From assembly GCA_903875455.1 (NCBI GenBank), contig CAIQWF010000006.1, positions 1 through 33,750 on the forward strand: a stretch of DNA of 33,750 nucleotides. The letters are read 5' to 3'. The notes below the pieces were generated by a model. The model was not told the DNA's origin and did no database searches. It saw only the letters and a program-made list of their open reading frames with translations. Position numbers and translations under genes: made by a program. Below are positions 23,711 through 31,915 of this stretch, in pieces. This stretch comes from an uncultured Pseudomonadota bacterium. GTDB taxonomy: Bacteria > Pseudomonadota > Gammaproteobacteria > Methylococcales > Methylomonadaceae. Positions within the stretch are counted from its first letter, which is position 1; each line of letters begins with the position of its first letter.

Positions 23711-24610
23711 ATGTGGGATTATTCAGAAAAAGTTCAAGAACATTTTTTTAACCCAAAAAACGCAGGTGCGGTGAAAGATGCGAATGCGATTGGCGAAGTC
23801 GGTTCAATTAGTTGCGGTGATGCGTTGCGTTTAACTTTAAAAGTGAATCCTGAATCAGAAATTATTGAAGAATCAGGTTTTCAAACTTTCGGTTGCGGTT
23901 CGGCGATTGCTTCTTCTTCGGTATTAACTGAAATCATTAAAGGTATGACTTTAGACGAAGCGTTAAAAGTCACCAACCAGGATATTGCCGACCATTTAGA
24001 CGGTCTGCCACCTGAAAAAATGCACTGTTCAGTAATGGGACGTGAAGCCTTGCAAGCGGCGGTGGCGAATTATCGCGGTGAAGAATGGAGCGACGATCAC
24101 GAAGAAGGCGCGTTGGTGTGCAAATGTTTTGCGATTGATGCGGTGATGATTGAAGAAATGGTCTGGGCCAATAAACTGCGCACGGTTGAAGACGTGACCA
24201 ATTTCACCAAAGCAGGCGGCGGTTGCGCGGCGTGTCATGAAGATATTGAAGCGATTTTGGAAAAAGTGTTGGCAGAAAAAGGCGAGAAATTCGACCCTGA
24301 TGCTGCACCGATTGAAGTGGCAAAACCGAAAGCTGAGAAAAAACCGCTCACTAATTTACAACGCATTAAACGGATTGAAGAAGTGCTGGATTCTTTGCGT
24401 CCACAATTGATGGCGGACGGCGGCAACGTTGAATTGGTGGAAGTGATTGGCAACACCGCGTATGTAAATATGACCGGCGCGTGTAATGGCTGTCAAATGT
24501 CAGCCATGACAATAGCAGGCATCCAGCAGCGGTTGATGGAAGTGTTAGGCGAGTTTATTAAAGTTGTTCCTGCCTCAGAAATGGCGAAATTAGTCACCAT
24601 CGGAGCTTAA
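23711..24610 (+). CDS. nifU: Fe-S cluster scaffold NifU
   Basis: Three-domain scaffold on which NifS builds clusters for nitrogenase, 299 residues. The IscU-like N-domain has cysteines at C35 ([10 protein letters not shown]), C62 ([11 protein letters not shown]) and C106 (KMHCSVMG). The central Bfd-like [2Fe-2S] domain has ALVCKCF and [10 protein letters not shown]. The C-terminal Nfu domain has [12 protein letters not shown] (two cysteines). All nine cysteines expected from A. vinelandii NifU are present. nifS follows after 3 bases. Confidence 0.98.
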   Translation: MWDYSEKVQEHFFNPKNAGAVKDANAIGEVGSISCGDALRLTLKVNPESEIIEESGFQTFGCGSAIASSSVLTEIIKGMTLDEALKVTNQDIADHLDGLPPEKMHCSVMGREALQAAVANYRGEEWSDDHEEGALVCKCFAIDAVMIEEMVWANKLRTVEDVTNFTKAGGGCAACHEDIEAILEKVLAEKGEKFDPDAAPIEVAKPKAEKKPLTNLQRIKRIEEVLDSLRPQLMADGGNVELVEVIGNTAYVNMTGACNGCQMSAMTIAGIQQRLMEVLGEFIKVVPASEMAKLVTIGA

Positions 24611-24613
24611 ATC

Positions 24614-25822
24614 ATGCGCGATATTTATTTAGATAATAATGCGACGACGAAAGTTGATCCGCAAGTTGTGGATGTGATGCTGCCTTATTTCACTGAGCAG
24701 TTTGGTAATCCGTCTTCGATTCATCGTTTTGCCGATGGCGTGGCGAAAGGGATTAAAAATGCGCGGCAACAGATTCAGGAATTGTTAGGTTGCGAACATG
24801 ATTCTGAAATCATTTTCACTTCTTGTGGTACAGAATCAGATTCCACCGCGATTTTATCGGCGATTAAAGCCCAGCCTTTCAAAAAAGAAATTATCACCAC
24901 CGCCGTTGAACATCCGGCGATTTTGAATTTATGTGAATATTTGGAAAAAGAAGGCTACACCATTCACCGCTTGCCGGTTGATAAACGCGGACGCTTGAAC
25001 CTGGAAGCTTACAAAGCCATGCTCTCTGACAAAGTGGCGATTGTGTCGGTGATGTGGGCGAATAATGAAACGGGTACGATTTTTCCTGTGGTGGAAATGG
25101 CAGAAATGGCGAATGCGGCGGGCGTGATGTTTCACACCGACGCGGTGCAAGCCGTCGGCAAAATTCCGATGAATTTGAAAGACACCAAAATTGATATGTT
25201 GTCGTTGTCAGGTCACAAACTGCACGCGCCGAAAGGGATTGGCGTGTTGTATCTAAAACGCGGCACTCGTTATCGTCCGTTGTTGCGTGGCGGTCATCAA
25301 GAACGTGGACGCAGAGCAGGCACAGAAAACAGTGCTTCGATTGTTGGTTTAGGCAAAGCCTGTGAATTAGCGTTGCAGTATATGGAGCATGAAAACACCC
25401 ATGTTAAAGCGATGCGCGACCGTTTAGAGCGCGGCATTGTTGAGCAGATTCCGCATTGTTTTATCACCGGTGATTTAGAAAATCGTTTGCCGAATACCAC
25501 CGATATTGCCTTTGAATATATTGAAGGCGAAGCGATTTTAATGTTGTTAAACAAAGCAGGCATCGCAGCTTCCAGTGGTTCGGCGTGTACTTCGGGTTCG
25601 TTGGAACCTTCGCATGTGATGCGGGCAATGGGCATTCCTTACACCGCTGCGCATGGCACGATTCGCTTCTCGTTCTCGCGTTATAACAGCATGGCAGATG
25701 TGGATCAGGTGTTAAAAGTGATGCCGGATATTGCTGCGGCGTTGCGCAACTTGTCGCCGTATTGGGAAAACGGTGCGCCGGTGGCAAATCCTGAACAAGC
25801 CTTTGCGCCGACGTATTCGTAG
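24614..25822 (+). CDS. nifS: Cysteine desulfurase NifS
   Basis: PLP-dependent cysteine desulfurase supplying sulfur to NifU, 402 residues. The PLP lysine is in LSLSGHKLHAPKG, the aldimine-stacking histidine region is AVEHPAIL, and the persulfide cysteine is C325 in SSGSACTSGSLEPSH, the same number as in A. vinelandii. The TAG stop is the second to fourth base of repeat R3 (GTAGGTTGGG), so the present C-terminus (APTYS) is set by the repeat. Confidence 0.98.
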   Translation: MRDIYLDNNATTKVDPQVVDVMLPYFTEQFGNPSSIHRFADGVAKGIKNARQQIQELLGCEHDSEIIFTSCGTESDSTAILSAIKAQPFKKEIITTAVEHPAILNLCEYLEKEGYTIHRLPVDKRGRLNLEAYKAMLSDKVAIVSVMWANNETGTIFPVVEMAEMANAAGVMFHTDAVQAVGKIPMNLKDTKIDMLSLSGHKLHAPKGIGVLYLKRGTRYRPLLRGGHQERGRRAGTENSASIVGLGKACELALQYMEHENTHVKAMRDRLERGIVEQIPHCFITGDLENRLPNTTDIAFEYIEGEAILMLLNKAGIAASSGSACTSGSLEPSHVMRAMGIPYTAAHGTIRFSFSRYNSMADVDQVLKVMPDIAAALRNLSPYWENGAPVANPEQAFAPTYS

Positions 25823-25904
25823 GTTGGGTTGAATGGAATGAAACCCAACGCGAGCTTCACTTAAATGCTGAGTGTTGGGTTTCGCTTCGCTCTACCCAAC
25901 CTAC
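25819..25904. repeat. GTAGGTTGGG-type palindromic repeat (R3)
   Basis: An 86-bp member with ends GTAGGTTGGGTT and ACCCAACCTAC, internal AACCCAAC / GTTGGGTT and a divergent TTTCGCTTCGCTC middle. It fills most of the nifS-nifV gap and supplies the nifS stop codon. Confidence 0.9.
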
Positions 25905-25926
25905 ATAAATAAATTTAGAGACCAAA

Positions 25927-27048
25927 ATGAAAACTAACCGCACCGTGATTATTGATGACACCACCCTCCGCGACGGTGAACAATCGGCTGGGGTTGCGTT
26001 TTCACTCATAGAAAAACTGGAAATTGCTACGCAACTTGCCGCCTTAGGCGTGCAAGAATTAGAAATCGGCATTCCTGCGATGGGCGCGGTAGAACGCGAA
26101 GAAATTCAAGCCATCGCCGCGTTAGGATTATCCAGCAAACTATTAGTCTGGGGCAGAATGCGCTCTGATGATGTGCAAGCCTGCAAAGGTCTCAACGTCG
26201 GGCTGGTGGATTTATCCATTTCCGCCTCCGATCAACACATTCAACACAAATTGAAAAAAACGCGCGAGTGGGTTTTGGAAAACATCCATCGCTGCGTGCA
26301 ACAAGCCAAAGAACAGGGACTCGAGGTTTGTGTCGGCATGGAAGACGCATCACGCGCCGATACCAATTTTCTGGCACAAATTGCCGAAACTGCACAACAA
26401 GCTGGCGCATCTCGCATCCGCTTTGCCGATACCGTTGGAATTATGGAACCCTTCGGTGTGTTCGATGTAATCAAACGATTACGCGCCAGCACCGATTTAG
26501 ATATTGAAATGCACGCCCATGATGATTTGGGACTCGCCACCGCCAACACTTTAGCCGCAGCGGTGGCTGGTGCAACGCACGTCAACACGACAGTAAATGG
26601 ACTCGGTGAACGGGCGGGAAATGCAGCGTTAGAAGAAATCGTCATTGGTTTGAAACAACTGTACAACATCGAAACGGGCGTGGATTTACACAACTTTTCA
26701 GCGTTATCGAACTATGTTGCAAAAGCCTCCGGTGATGCGATTGGTAGCCGCAAAAGTTTAATCGGCTCAGCAGTGTTCAGCCACGAAGCAGGCATTCATG
26801 TGGATGGATTGCTGAAAGACATCAACAATTATCAAGGCGTTGACCCCGCGCTAGTCGGTCGCAAACACCAATTAGTCTTAGGCAAACATTCCGGCACCAA
26901 AGGCGTGATTCATGCTTATCAACAAATAGGCATTGCGGTAAGTCAAACCCAAGCAAAAAACATTTTAATTCAGGTACGCGATTTTGTCTGTCGCACCAAA
27001 CGTAGTCCACAAACTGAAGATTTAACCCGATTTGTTCAATTGACTTAA
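25927..27048 (+). CDS. nifV: Homocitrate synthase NifV
   Basis: Condenses acetyl-CoA with 2-oxoglutarate to homocitrate, the organic ligand of FeMo-co. The 373-residue TIM-barrel enzyme has the entry motif [16 protein letters not shown], the metal-binding [16 protein letters not shown] and the [18 protein letters not shown] segment; the C-terminal [12 protein letters not shown] region is that of homocitrate/isopropylmalate synthases without a long regulatory domain. GAGACC before the ATG is only a weak ribosome site. Confidence 0.97.
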   Translation: MKTNRTVIIDDTTLRDGEQSAGVAFSLIEKLEIATQLAALGVQELEIGIPAMGAVEREEIQAIAALGLSSKLLVWGRMRSDDVQACKGLNVGLVDLSISASDQHIQHKLKKTREWVLENIHRCVQQAKEQGLEVCVGMEDASRADTNFLAQIAETAQQAGASRIRFADTVGIMEPFGVFDVIKRLRASTDLDIEMHAHDDLGLATANTLAAAVAGATHVNTTVNGLGERAGNAALEEIVIGLKQLYNIETGVDLHNFSALSNYVAKASGDAIGSRKSLIGSAVFSHEAGIHVDGLLKDINNYQGVDPALVGRKHQLVLGKHSGTKGVIHAYQQIGIAVSQTQAKNILIQVRDFVCRTKRSPQTEDLTRFVQLT

Positions 27049-27050
27049 CC

Positions 27051-27083
27051 AAACCTGACAGGTCTTTAAGACCTGTCAGGTTT
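27051..27083. repeat. CCTGACAGG-family palindrome after nifV
   Basis: Perfect 16-bp arms (AAACCTGACAGGTCTT and its complement) around a single T, 2 bases after the nifV stop. It has the same core as the palindrome after nifX. Confidence 0.85.
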
Positions 27084-27103
27084 CAAACTCAGAGGTATCT
27101 ATC

Positions 27104-27265
27104 ATGAACGAAGTAGAGCAAGTGACCAACGACGAAGCGATGACACTGATGAAAAATGATAACGATAGCTTGGAAATTCCACCCTGCGATGACCGCTACC
27201 CCGGTTCATTTTTTACAATTCCGGCACCCATTGTGCTAGGTAAAACAGCGTGGAGCTTAAATTAA
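27104..27265 (+). CDS. Small 53-aa protein between nifV and cysE
   Basis: An ORF of 53 codons preceded by AGAGGTATCTATC and ending TAA directly against the cysE ATG. The product starts MNEVEQVTNDEAM, is acidic, and contains IPPCDDRYPGSFFTIPAP followed by IVLGKTAWSLN. The tight junction with cysE and a sensible ribosome site support it as a real gene. I do not recognise the family; a single cysteine next to Asp-Asp could be functional. Confidence 0.7.
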   Translation: MNEVEQVTNDEAMTLMKNDNDSLEIPPCDDRYPGSFFTIPAPIVLGKTAWSLN

Positions 27266-28048
27266 ATGGTCGCCCTGATGCCCCACACAACAGCCAAAAC
27301 TGCTAAAACATTCGAAAATCTGCTGACGCAATGGCGCGAAGATATTGGTTGCGTGTTTGCCCGTGACCCCGCTGCCAATAGCAGTCTGGAAATTATCCTC
27401 ACTTATCCGGGCGTGCAGGCAGTGTTATTTCATCGCGTGACTCACAGATTGTGGAAAAAACGCTGGCGATTGAGTTCGCGCTTGTTAGCAGGTTTTGCCA
27501 GAGCGGTAACGAATGTCGACATACACCCAGGTGCAACGATTGGTAAACGCTTGTTTATAGATCACGGCTTAGGCGTTGTAATCGGTGAAACCGCTGAAAT
27601 CGGCAACGATGTCACGCTTTATCACGGCGTAACCTTGGGCGGCACTACCTGGCACAAAACCAAACGTCATCCGACTTTAGGCGATAACGTGTTAGTCGGC
27701 GCGGGCGCAAAAATTTTAGGTGCGATTACCATCGGCAACAGTGTCAGAGTCGGCGCGAATTCGGTGGTGATGAAAGATGTTCCGCCTTGTTGCACTGTCG
27801 TGGGGATTCCCGGGCGCGTCGTGCAAAGCAAAGGCGCGAAAATTCAGCGCAAAGACGGTATAGATTTAGATCATCATTTGATTCCTGATCCGGTGGGTAA
27901 AGCCATGAGTTGTTTATTAGAACGGATTGAAGTTTTAGAAGCCGAACGTAAACAGAAAGTTGCCGTTGTGACGGAAGATTGTGCCAATTGCGAAGCCGAT
28001 ACGGTTTGTCATGGTGAACAAAAAATTACGGTGAAATTAAAATCGTAA
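27266..28048 (+). CDS. cysE: Serine O-acetyltransferase, nif-linked
   Basis: Makes O-acetylserine for cysteine synthesis, raising cysteine supply for NifS. The 260-residue protein has the left-handed beta-helix of hexapeptide repeats ([59 protein letters not shown]) with the catalytic His/Asp region around DIHPGA and [10 protein letters not shown]. The C-terminal tail carries [15 protein letters not shown], a small cysteine-rich motif not essential to the enzyme. The start is flexible: ATG 27266 abuts the preceding stop, and [10 protein letters not shown] a few codons on is an alternative. Confidence 0.95.
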   Translation: MVALMPHTTAKTAKTFENLLTQWREDIGCVFARDPAANSSLEIILTYPGVQAVLFHRVTHRLWKKRWRLSSRLLAGFARAVTNVDIHPGATIGKRLFIDHGLGVVIGETAEIGNDVTLYHGVTLGGTTWHKTKRHPTLGDNVLVGAGAKILGAITIGNSVRVGANSVVMKDVPPCCTVVGIPGRVVQSKGAKIQRKDGIDLDHHLIPDPVGKAMSCLLERIEVLEAERKQKVAVVTEDCANCEADTVCHGEQKITVKLKS

Positions 28049-28051
28049 ATT

Positions 28052-28175
28052 GTAGGTTGGGTTAGCTTATCGAGCCGTAGCGAGATAAGCGTAACCCAAC
28101 ATTCGGTAGTGAAATAAACGCTGTATGTTGGGTTACGCTCTTTTTGCTCCGCAAAAAGTAGCTAACCCAACCTAC
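28052..28175. repeat. GTAGGTTGGG-type palindromic repeat (R4)
   Basis: A 124-bp copy with terminal GTAGGTTGGGTTAGC / GCTAACCCAACCTAC and internal GTAACCCAAC / GTTGGGTTAC. It fills nearly all of the cysE to TPR-gene gap. Its two hairpin loops differ in sequence from R2 but keep self-complementary arms. Confidence 0.9.
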
Positions 28176-28192
28176 TCAACCGGACTTATAAG

Positions 28193-28705
28193 ATGGACTT
28201 ATTGGATTTTGAAGCGCAGGACTTGTACTTTGAACAGGAAGAACCTGCTGCCGTAACCGAATTATTAAAACAAGCTTCAGGCGATTATGCTGAAGGCGAA
28301 GCAGAATTACCGCTGCTGAAAGCCTATTTTTTAGCACCGCAATCGTTGAATGTGCTGGTGGCCTTAAACCGGTTTTATTATCACCAGCACCGATTGGAAG
28401 AAGCCTTAACCGCTACTGAAAAAGCCTTGCAGATTGTCAGAGCGCAGTTGAATTTTCCACAACAATGGCAAGATCTCAGTCTCGAATTAATGGCAGCTGT
28501 GCCGACTGAACAACTCACGCAATTGCGTCTGTATTTGTTTAGCCTGAAAAGTAGCGGTTTTTTAAACATGCGTTTATTACGCCTGGACTTAAGCCAGCAA
28601 ATTTTTGAAAAACTGGTTGAACTGGATAACAAGGACAGAATTGGAGCAGCGGGTTTGCTTGAACTGGTAAAAAATCGTAAAGCCGAAGCCCGACAGATGC
28701 TCTGA
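28193..28705 (+). CDS. TPR-like helical protein, paralogue of the 3357 gene
   Basis: A 170-residue all-helical cytoplasmic protein with an acidic N-terminus (MDLLDFEAQDLYFEQEEP) and TPR-like units (LNVLVALNRFYYHQHRLEEA, then LSQQIFEKLVELDNKDR followed by GAAGLLELV). It aligns by eye with the protein at 3357-3854 over most of its length. It sits upstream of nifW in the Fe-S/maturation operon, so each half of the cluster has its own copy. Protein-binding function is inferred only. No strong ribosome site is visible (ACTTATAAG). Confidence 0.75.
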   Translation: MDLLDFEAQDLYFEQEEPAAVTELLKQASGDYAEGEAELPLLKAYFLAPQSLNVLVALNRFYYHQHRLEEALTATEKALQIVRAQLNFPQQWQDLSLELMAAVPTEQLTQLRLYLFSLKSSGFLNMRLLRLDLSQQIFEKLVELDNKDRIGAAGLLELVKNRKAEARQML

Positions 28706-28733
28706 ACAAACCTTTGAATTTTGGAGAAACATC

Positions 28734-28856
28734 ATGTTGAAGTTGAAAGAAAAAACCGAACCTTTGCCTTTAATGCCAATCATAATGGCGTTATTTTTTA
28801 TTTTGATGGTGATTTATATGTTCAGCCAGGATGCGTCTTTTCCGGGTCCTATCTAA
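28734..28856 (+). CDS. 40-aa single-pass membrane peptide
   Basis: An ORF of 40 codons with TTGGAGAAAC as ribosome site. The product has a charged start (MLKLKEKTEP), one hydrophobic segment of about 18 residues (LMPIIMALFFILMVIYMF) and a short polar tail (SQDASFPGPI), so it should lie in the inner membrane with its N-terminus cytoplasmic. It ends 13 bases before nifW. Family not recognised. Confidence 0.65.
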   Translation: MLKLKEKTEPLPLMPIIMALFFILMVIYMFSQDASFPGPI

Positions 28857-28869
28857 CAAGGAGAGCAAT

Positions 28870-29190
28870 ATGAGCTTTATCGAAGAATTAGAAGATTTGG
28901 AATCGGCAGAAGATTTTTTGCAGTATTTCAATCTGGATTACGACCAACCTGTCGTGCATGTCAATCGCCTGCATATTTTGCAACGCTTCCATGATTATCT
29001 GCAAAAAGCGGGCGACAGTATGCCGGAAGAAGAAACAGCAATGAAAGCCGTGTACTGCAAACTGTTACAACGTGCTTATCAGGATTTTGTCGAATCCGAT
29101 GCCCAGACCGAGAAAGTTTTCAAAGTTTTTAACAGTGGCATTGGTGAAGCTCAGACTGCGTTTGTGTCCTTGTCTGAGATAAAAACATGA
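28870..29190 (+). CDS. nifW: Nitrogenase-stabilising protein NifW
   Basis: NifW binds MoFe protein and is linked to its maturation or oxygen protection. The 106-residue product has FIEELEDLESAEDFLQYFNL, VVHVNRLHILQRFHDYL and the C-terminal FNSGIGEAQTAFVSL typical of the family. The true ATG follows AAGGAGAG; an in-frame upstream start at 28831 overlaps the membrane-peptide gene. It overlaps nifZ by 4 bases. Confidence 0.96.
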   Translation: MSFIEELEDLESAEDFLQYFNLDYDQPVVHVNRLHILQRFHDYLQKAGDSMPEEETAMKAVYCKLLQRAYQDFVESDAQTEKVFKVFNSGIGEAQTAFVSLSEIKT

Positions 29191-29654
29191 ACCCCGACCG
29201 CTACGATGAAGGGCGTTTTGAGTTTGGCGAACAGGTCAGAGTCACGCGCAATATTCGCAATGACGGCACTTATCCAGGCATGGAAGTTGGCGATTTATTG
29301 GTGCGGCGCGGCAGTGTTGGCAATATCACCAACGTCGGGACTTTTTTGCAGGACCAAATTATTTACACCGTGCATTTTTTGAATGAAGGCCGGATGGTTG
29401 GCTGTCGCTTGGAAGAGTTGCTCGGTGTGGATGAACCCTGGAATCCCAGTTTATTTGAGTTTCGGGAAAAAGTGCGCTGCAAAATGGATTTAGCGATTAA
29501 TGGCGAAGTGTTACATCCCAAAGGCTCGGTCGGTGAAGTTTTAAAAGTGCTGCGTGAAAATGAATTAATTCAGTATCACGTTTATTTTTCTGGGGGTAGA
29601 ACCCTGCAAGTGCCGGAAACGGCTTTAGATGCCTTTGAAGCAAAAGATTTGTAG
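29187..29654 (+). CDS. nifZ: P-cluster maturation protein NifZ
   Basis: NifZ acts on the second P-cluster of NifDK. The 155-residue protein has two similar beta-domains: FGEQVRVTRNIRNDGTYPG to VGCRLEELLG, and FREKVRCKMDLAINGEVLHP to LQVPETALDAF. The TAG stop is part of repeat R5 (GTAGGTTGGG), so its C-terminus (EAKDL) is set by the repeat. A shorter single-domain relative is encoded at 22834-23094. Confidence 0.96.
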   Translation: MNPDRYDEGRFEFGEQVRVTRNIRNDGTYPGMEVGDLLVRRGSVGNITNVGTFLQDQIIYTVHFLNEGRMVGCRLEELLGVDEPWNPSLFEFREKVRCKMDLAINGEVLHPKGSVGEVLKVLRENELIQYHVYFSGGRTLQVPETALDAFEAKDL

Positions 29655-29752
29655 GTTGGGTTGGCATTTTTTGCAACTAGCGAAAAAGTGTAACCCAACG
29701 CAAACGTTGTCATGTTGATTTGTTGGGTTACGCTGTCGCTAACCCAACCTAC
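29651..29752. repeat. GTAGGTTGGG-type palindromic repeat (R5)
   Basis: A 102-bp copy with ends GTAGGTTGGGTT and AACCCAACCTAC, an internal GTAACCCAAC / GTTGGGTTAC pair, and a stretch TTTTTTGCAACTAGCGAAAA close to R2. It separates nifZ from nifM and supplies the nifZ stop codon. Confidence 0.9.
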
Positions 29753-29768
29753 ATAGAAGTGATTGAAA

Positions 29769-30623
29769 ATGAATCCCTATATTCTATTAAGAGCCGCGTT
29801 AGCCTTGTTTAAAAAATCGCCGTCGGAATTAACCCCTCAGCAACTGGCGCAAGCGACCAGACAGGCGCAAAAAGAACATGAGCTGGAACAACGGGTATTA
29901 AACAGCGTGCAAGCGGCTATGGTGATTATTCCAGCAGCTGAAATTAAGGACGCTTACCAGCAAGTGCGCAGCCGCTATGAAGATGAAGCAACCTTTGCCG
30001 TGGTACTGGCCGACAATCAATTGACGGTTGACAGTTTGAAAGACGCACTGCATCGGCAAGTGAAAGTTCACACGGTCCTGGAAAAAATTGCTGCCAGTGC
30101 CGATAAAGCCACCGATGTTGAAATCGAGCTGTTTTATTACAATCATCTGGAAAAATTTAACCGTCCTGAGCAGCGCGAAGTCGCGCATATTTTAATCAGC
30201 ATTAATCCCGATTACCCTGAAAACAGCCGCGCTTGTGCCTTGCAGCGGGCGCAGGAAGTTCGTGCTTTGCTACAACAAGATATTAAACAGTTTGCTGATT
30301 TGGCCTTAAAACATTCCGAATGTCCGACTGCGTTACAGGGCGGATTATTAGGCACAGTCGGACGCGGTAAACTTTATCCTGAACTGGATAAGGCCCTGTT
30401 TGAACTGGCTGCCAATGCACTTAGCGAAGTGGTTGAGTCCGAAATCGGCTTTCACATTTTATGGTGTAAAAAAATTCACCCCGCCTACACCATGAGTTTA
30501 AAAGAAGCGCATTCCAGAATTCGCCAATCCCTGCAAGACCGTTACCGGATGCAAAAACAGCGGCAGTGGCTTGCCAGTCTGCCCGCGTTATCGCCCCAAG
30601 TTAAGGAACACGATTATGTCTGA
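29769..30623 (+). CDS. nifM: NifH-maturing peptidyl-prolyl isomerase NifM
   Basis: PpiC/parvulin-type cis-trans isomerase required in A. vinelandii for active NifH. The 284-residue protein has a helical N-half and a parvulin domain at about residues 135-235 (REVAHILISINPDYPEN, FADLALKHSECPTALQGGLL, FELAANALSEVVESEIGFH). ATG 29769 is chosen; the TTG two codons earlier is less likely. The ribosome site is weak, perhaps because R5 replaced upstream sequence. It overlaps clpX by 8 bases. Confidence 0.95.
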   Translation: MNPYILLRAALALFKKSPSELTPQQLAQATRQAQKEHELEQRVLNSVQAAMVIIPAAEIKDAYQQVRSRYEDEATFAVVLADNQLTVDSLKDALHRQVKVHTVLEKIAASADKATDVEIELFYYNHLEKFNRPEQREVAHILISINPDYPENSRACALQRAQEVRALLQQDIKQFADLALKHSECPTALQGGLLGTVGRGKLYPELDKALFELAANALSEVVESEIGFHILWCKKIHPAYTMSLKEAHSRIRQSLQDRYRMQKQRQWLASLPALSPQVKEHDYV

Positions 30624-31890
30624 CCCAATGAGCAAACATTGTTCTTTTTGCGGGATTCCACAATCCGCCTCCGTGCCGCTGATTGCAGGAGCGGAAGGTT
30701 TTATTTGTGAAGCCTGTGTGATTTTGGCCAGCCAAGTCGTCAACACTTGGAGCAGGAAAAAAGAACTCTCCACCGTGCAGGAATCCGTGCCGATTCCAGC
30801 AGAAATTAAACAGCATCTGGATAATTACGTTATTGGACAATCACTTGCGAAAGAAATTTTGTCGGTGGCGGTTTATAACCATTACAAACGTTTGAAACAT
30901 CAAACCACCAGCAACAGTTTAGGCAATAACGATACGGATGTTGAAATTGGCAAATCTAACCTGTTATTAATTGGCCCTTCAGGAACAGGAAAAACCTTGC
31001 TTGCCAGCACCTTGGCAAAAGTGGTTGGTGTGCCGTTTGTGGTTGCTGATGCTACTACGCTGACACAAGCCGGTTACGTTGGTGATGACGTAGAAAATAT
31101 TTTAGTGCGCTTGCTCGATGTCGCTGATGGCAATATCAGCAAAGCCGAATGGGGGATTGTGTATTTGGATGAGGTGGACAAAATCGCCCGCAGTCCAGAA
31201 CAACCCACCGGCACACGCGATGTGTCGGGTGAAGGTGTGCAGCAAGCGTTGTTGCGGTTGGTGGAAGGTGCGCAAGTGAAATTGCCTGCGAAAAGTCGCC
31301 ATAATAAAGAAGGACACGACACGTTAGTTGATACCCGCAATATCCTGTTTATCGCAGGTGGCGCATTTCCAGGGCTTGAAAAACATATTGAAAAACGTCT
31401 GCAACCGAAAAACAGCGCGATTGGTTTTCATGCGGATATGAAAGAAGTGGAAAAACCTTCGCTGGAAGATATGTTGAATGCCACCGAGCCGGATGATTTG
31501 CGGCGGTTTGGTTTGATTCCTGAATTTATTGGACGCTTCCCGATTTTAGCTCCGCTAGAACCGCTTGATGTGGCGGCGTTAATTCAGGTTTTGACAGAAC
31601 CTAAAAACGCACTGGTGAGACAATATCAGCAACTGTTTGAATATGAAGGGGTAAAACTGACTTTTACCGAAGATGCGTTGATTGAAATTGCCAAAAAAGC
31701 CATTGCCCGCGAAACCGGAGCCCGTGGCTTGCGTAGTATTTTGGAACATATTTTGCGCAAAACGATGTTTGATATTCCCTCGCAAAAAGAAGTGCTTGAA
31801 TGCGTGGTGGATGTGGAAGCCGTACAAGGTCTTGCGCCGATTGTTTTAATCAAGAAAGAACCTGACGAGTTAAAACAGCAAACAGGTTAA
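30616..31890 (+). CDS. clpX: ClpX-type AAA+ unfoldase, nif-linked
   Basis: A 424-residue ClpX paralogue of the kind found next to nifM in A. vinelandii. The N-terminal C4 zinc finger is C9/C12/C31/C34, Walker A is GPSGTGKTLLA, Walker B is VYLDEVDKIA, and the GYVGDDVE pore loop is present. The ClpP-docking IGF tripeptide is kept (AIGFHADMK). The RKH pore motif of housekeeping ClpX reads SRH here. It may unfold Nif proteins such as cofactor-biosynthesis enzymes for turnover. ATG 30616 follows AAGGAACACG; the longer frame from 30571 lies in nifM. Confidence 0.93.
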   Translation: MSDPMSKHCSFCGIPQSASVPLIAGAEGFICEACVILASQVVNTWSRKKELSTVQESVPIPAEIKQHLDNYVIGQSLAKEILSVAVYNHYKRLKHQTTSNSLGNNDTDVEIGKSNLLLIGPSGTGKTLLASTLAKVVGVPFVVADATTLTQAGYVGDDVENILVRLLDVADGNISKAEWGIVYLDEVDKIARSPEQPTGTRDVSGEGVQQALLRLVEGAQVKLPAKSRHNKEGHDTLVDTRNILFIAGGAFPGLEKHIEKRLQPKNSAIGFHADMKEVEKPSLEDMLNATEPDDLRRFGLIPEFIGRFPILAPLEPLDVAALIQVLTEPKNALVRQYQQLFEYEGVKLTFTEDALIEIAKKAIARETGARGLRSILEHILRKTMFDIPSQKEVLECVVDVEAVQGLAPIVLIKKEPDELKQQTG

Positions 31891-31915
31891 ATTTATTTCA
31901 CAACGAGAAAAAATA

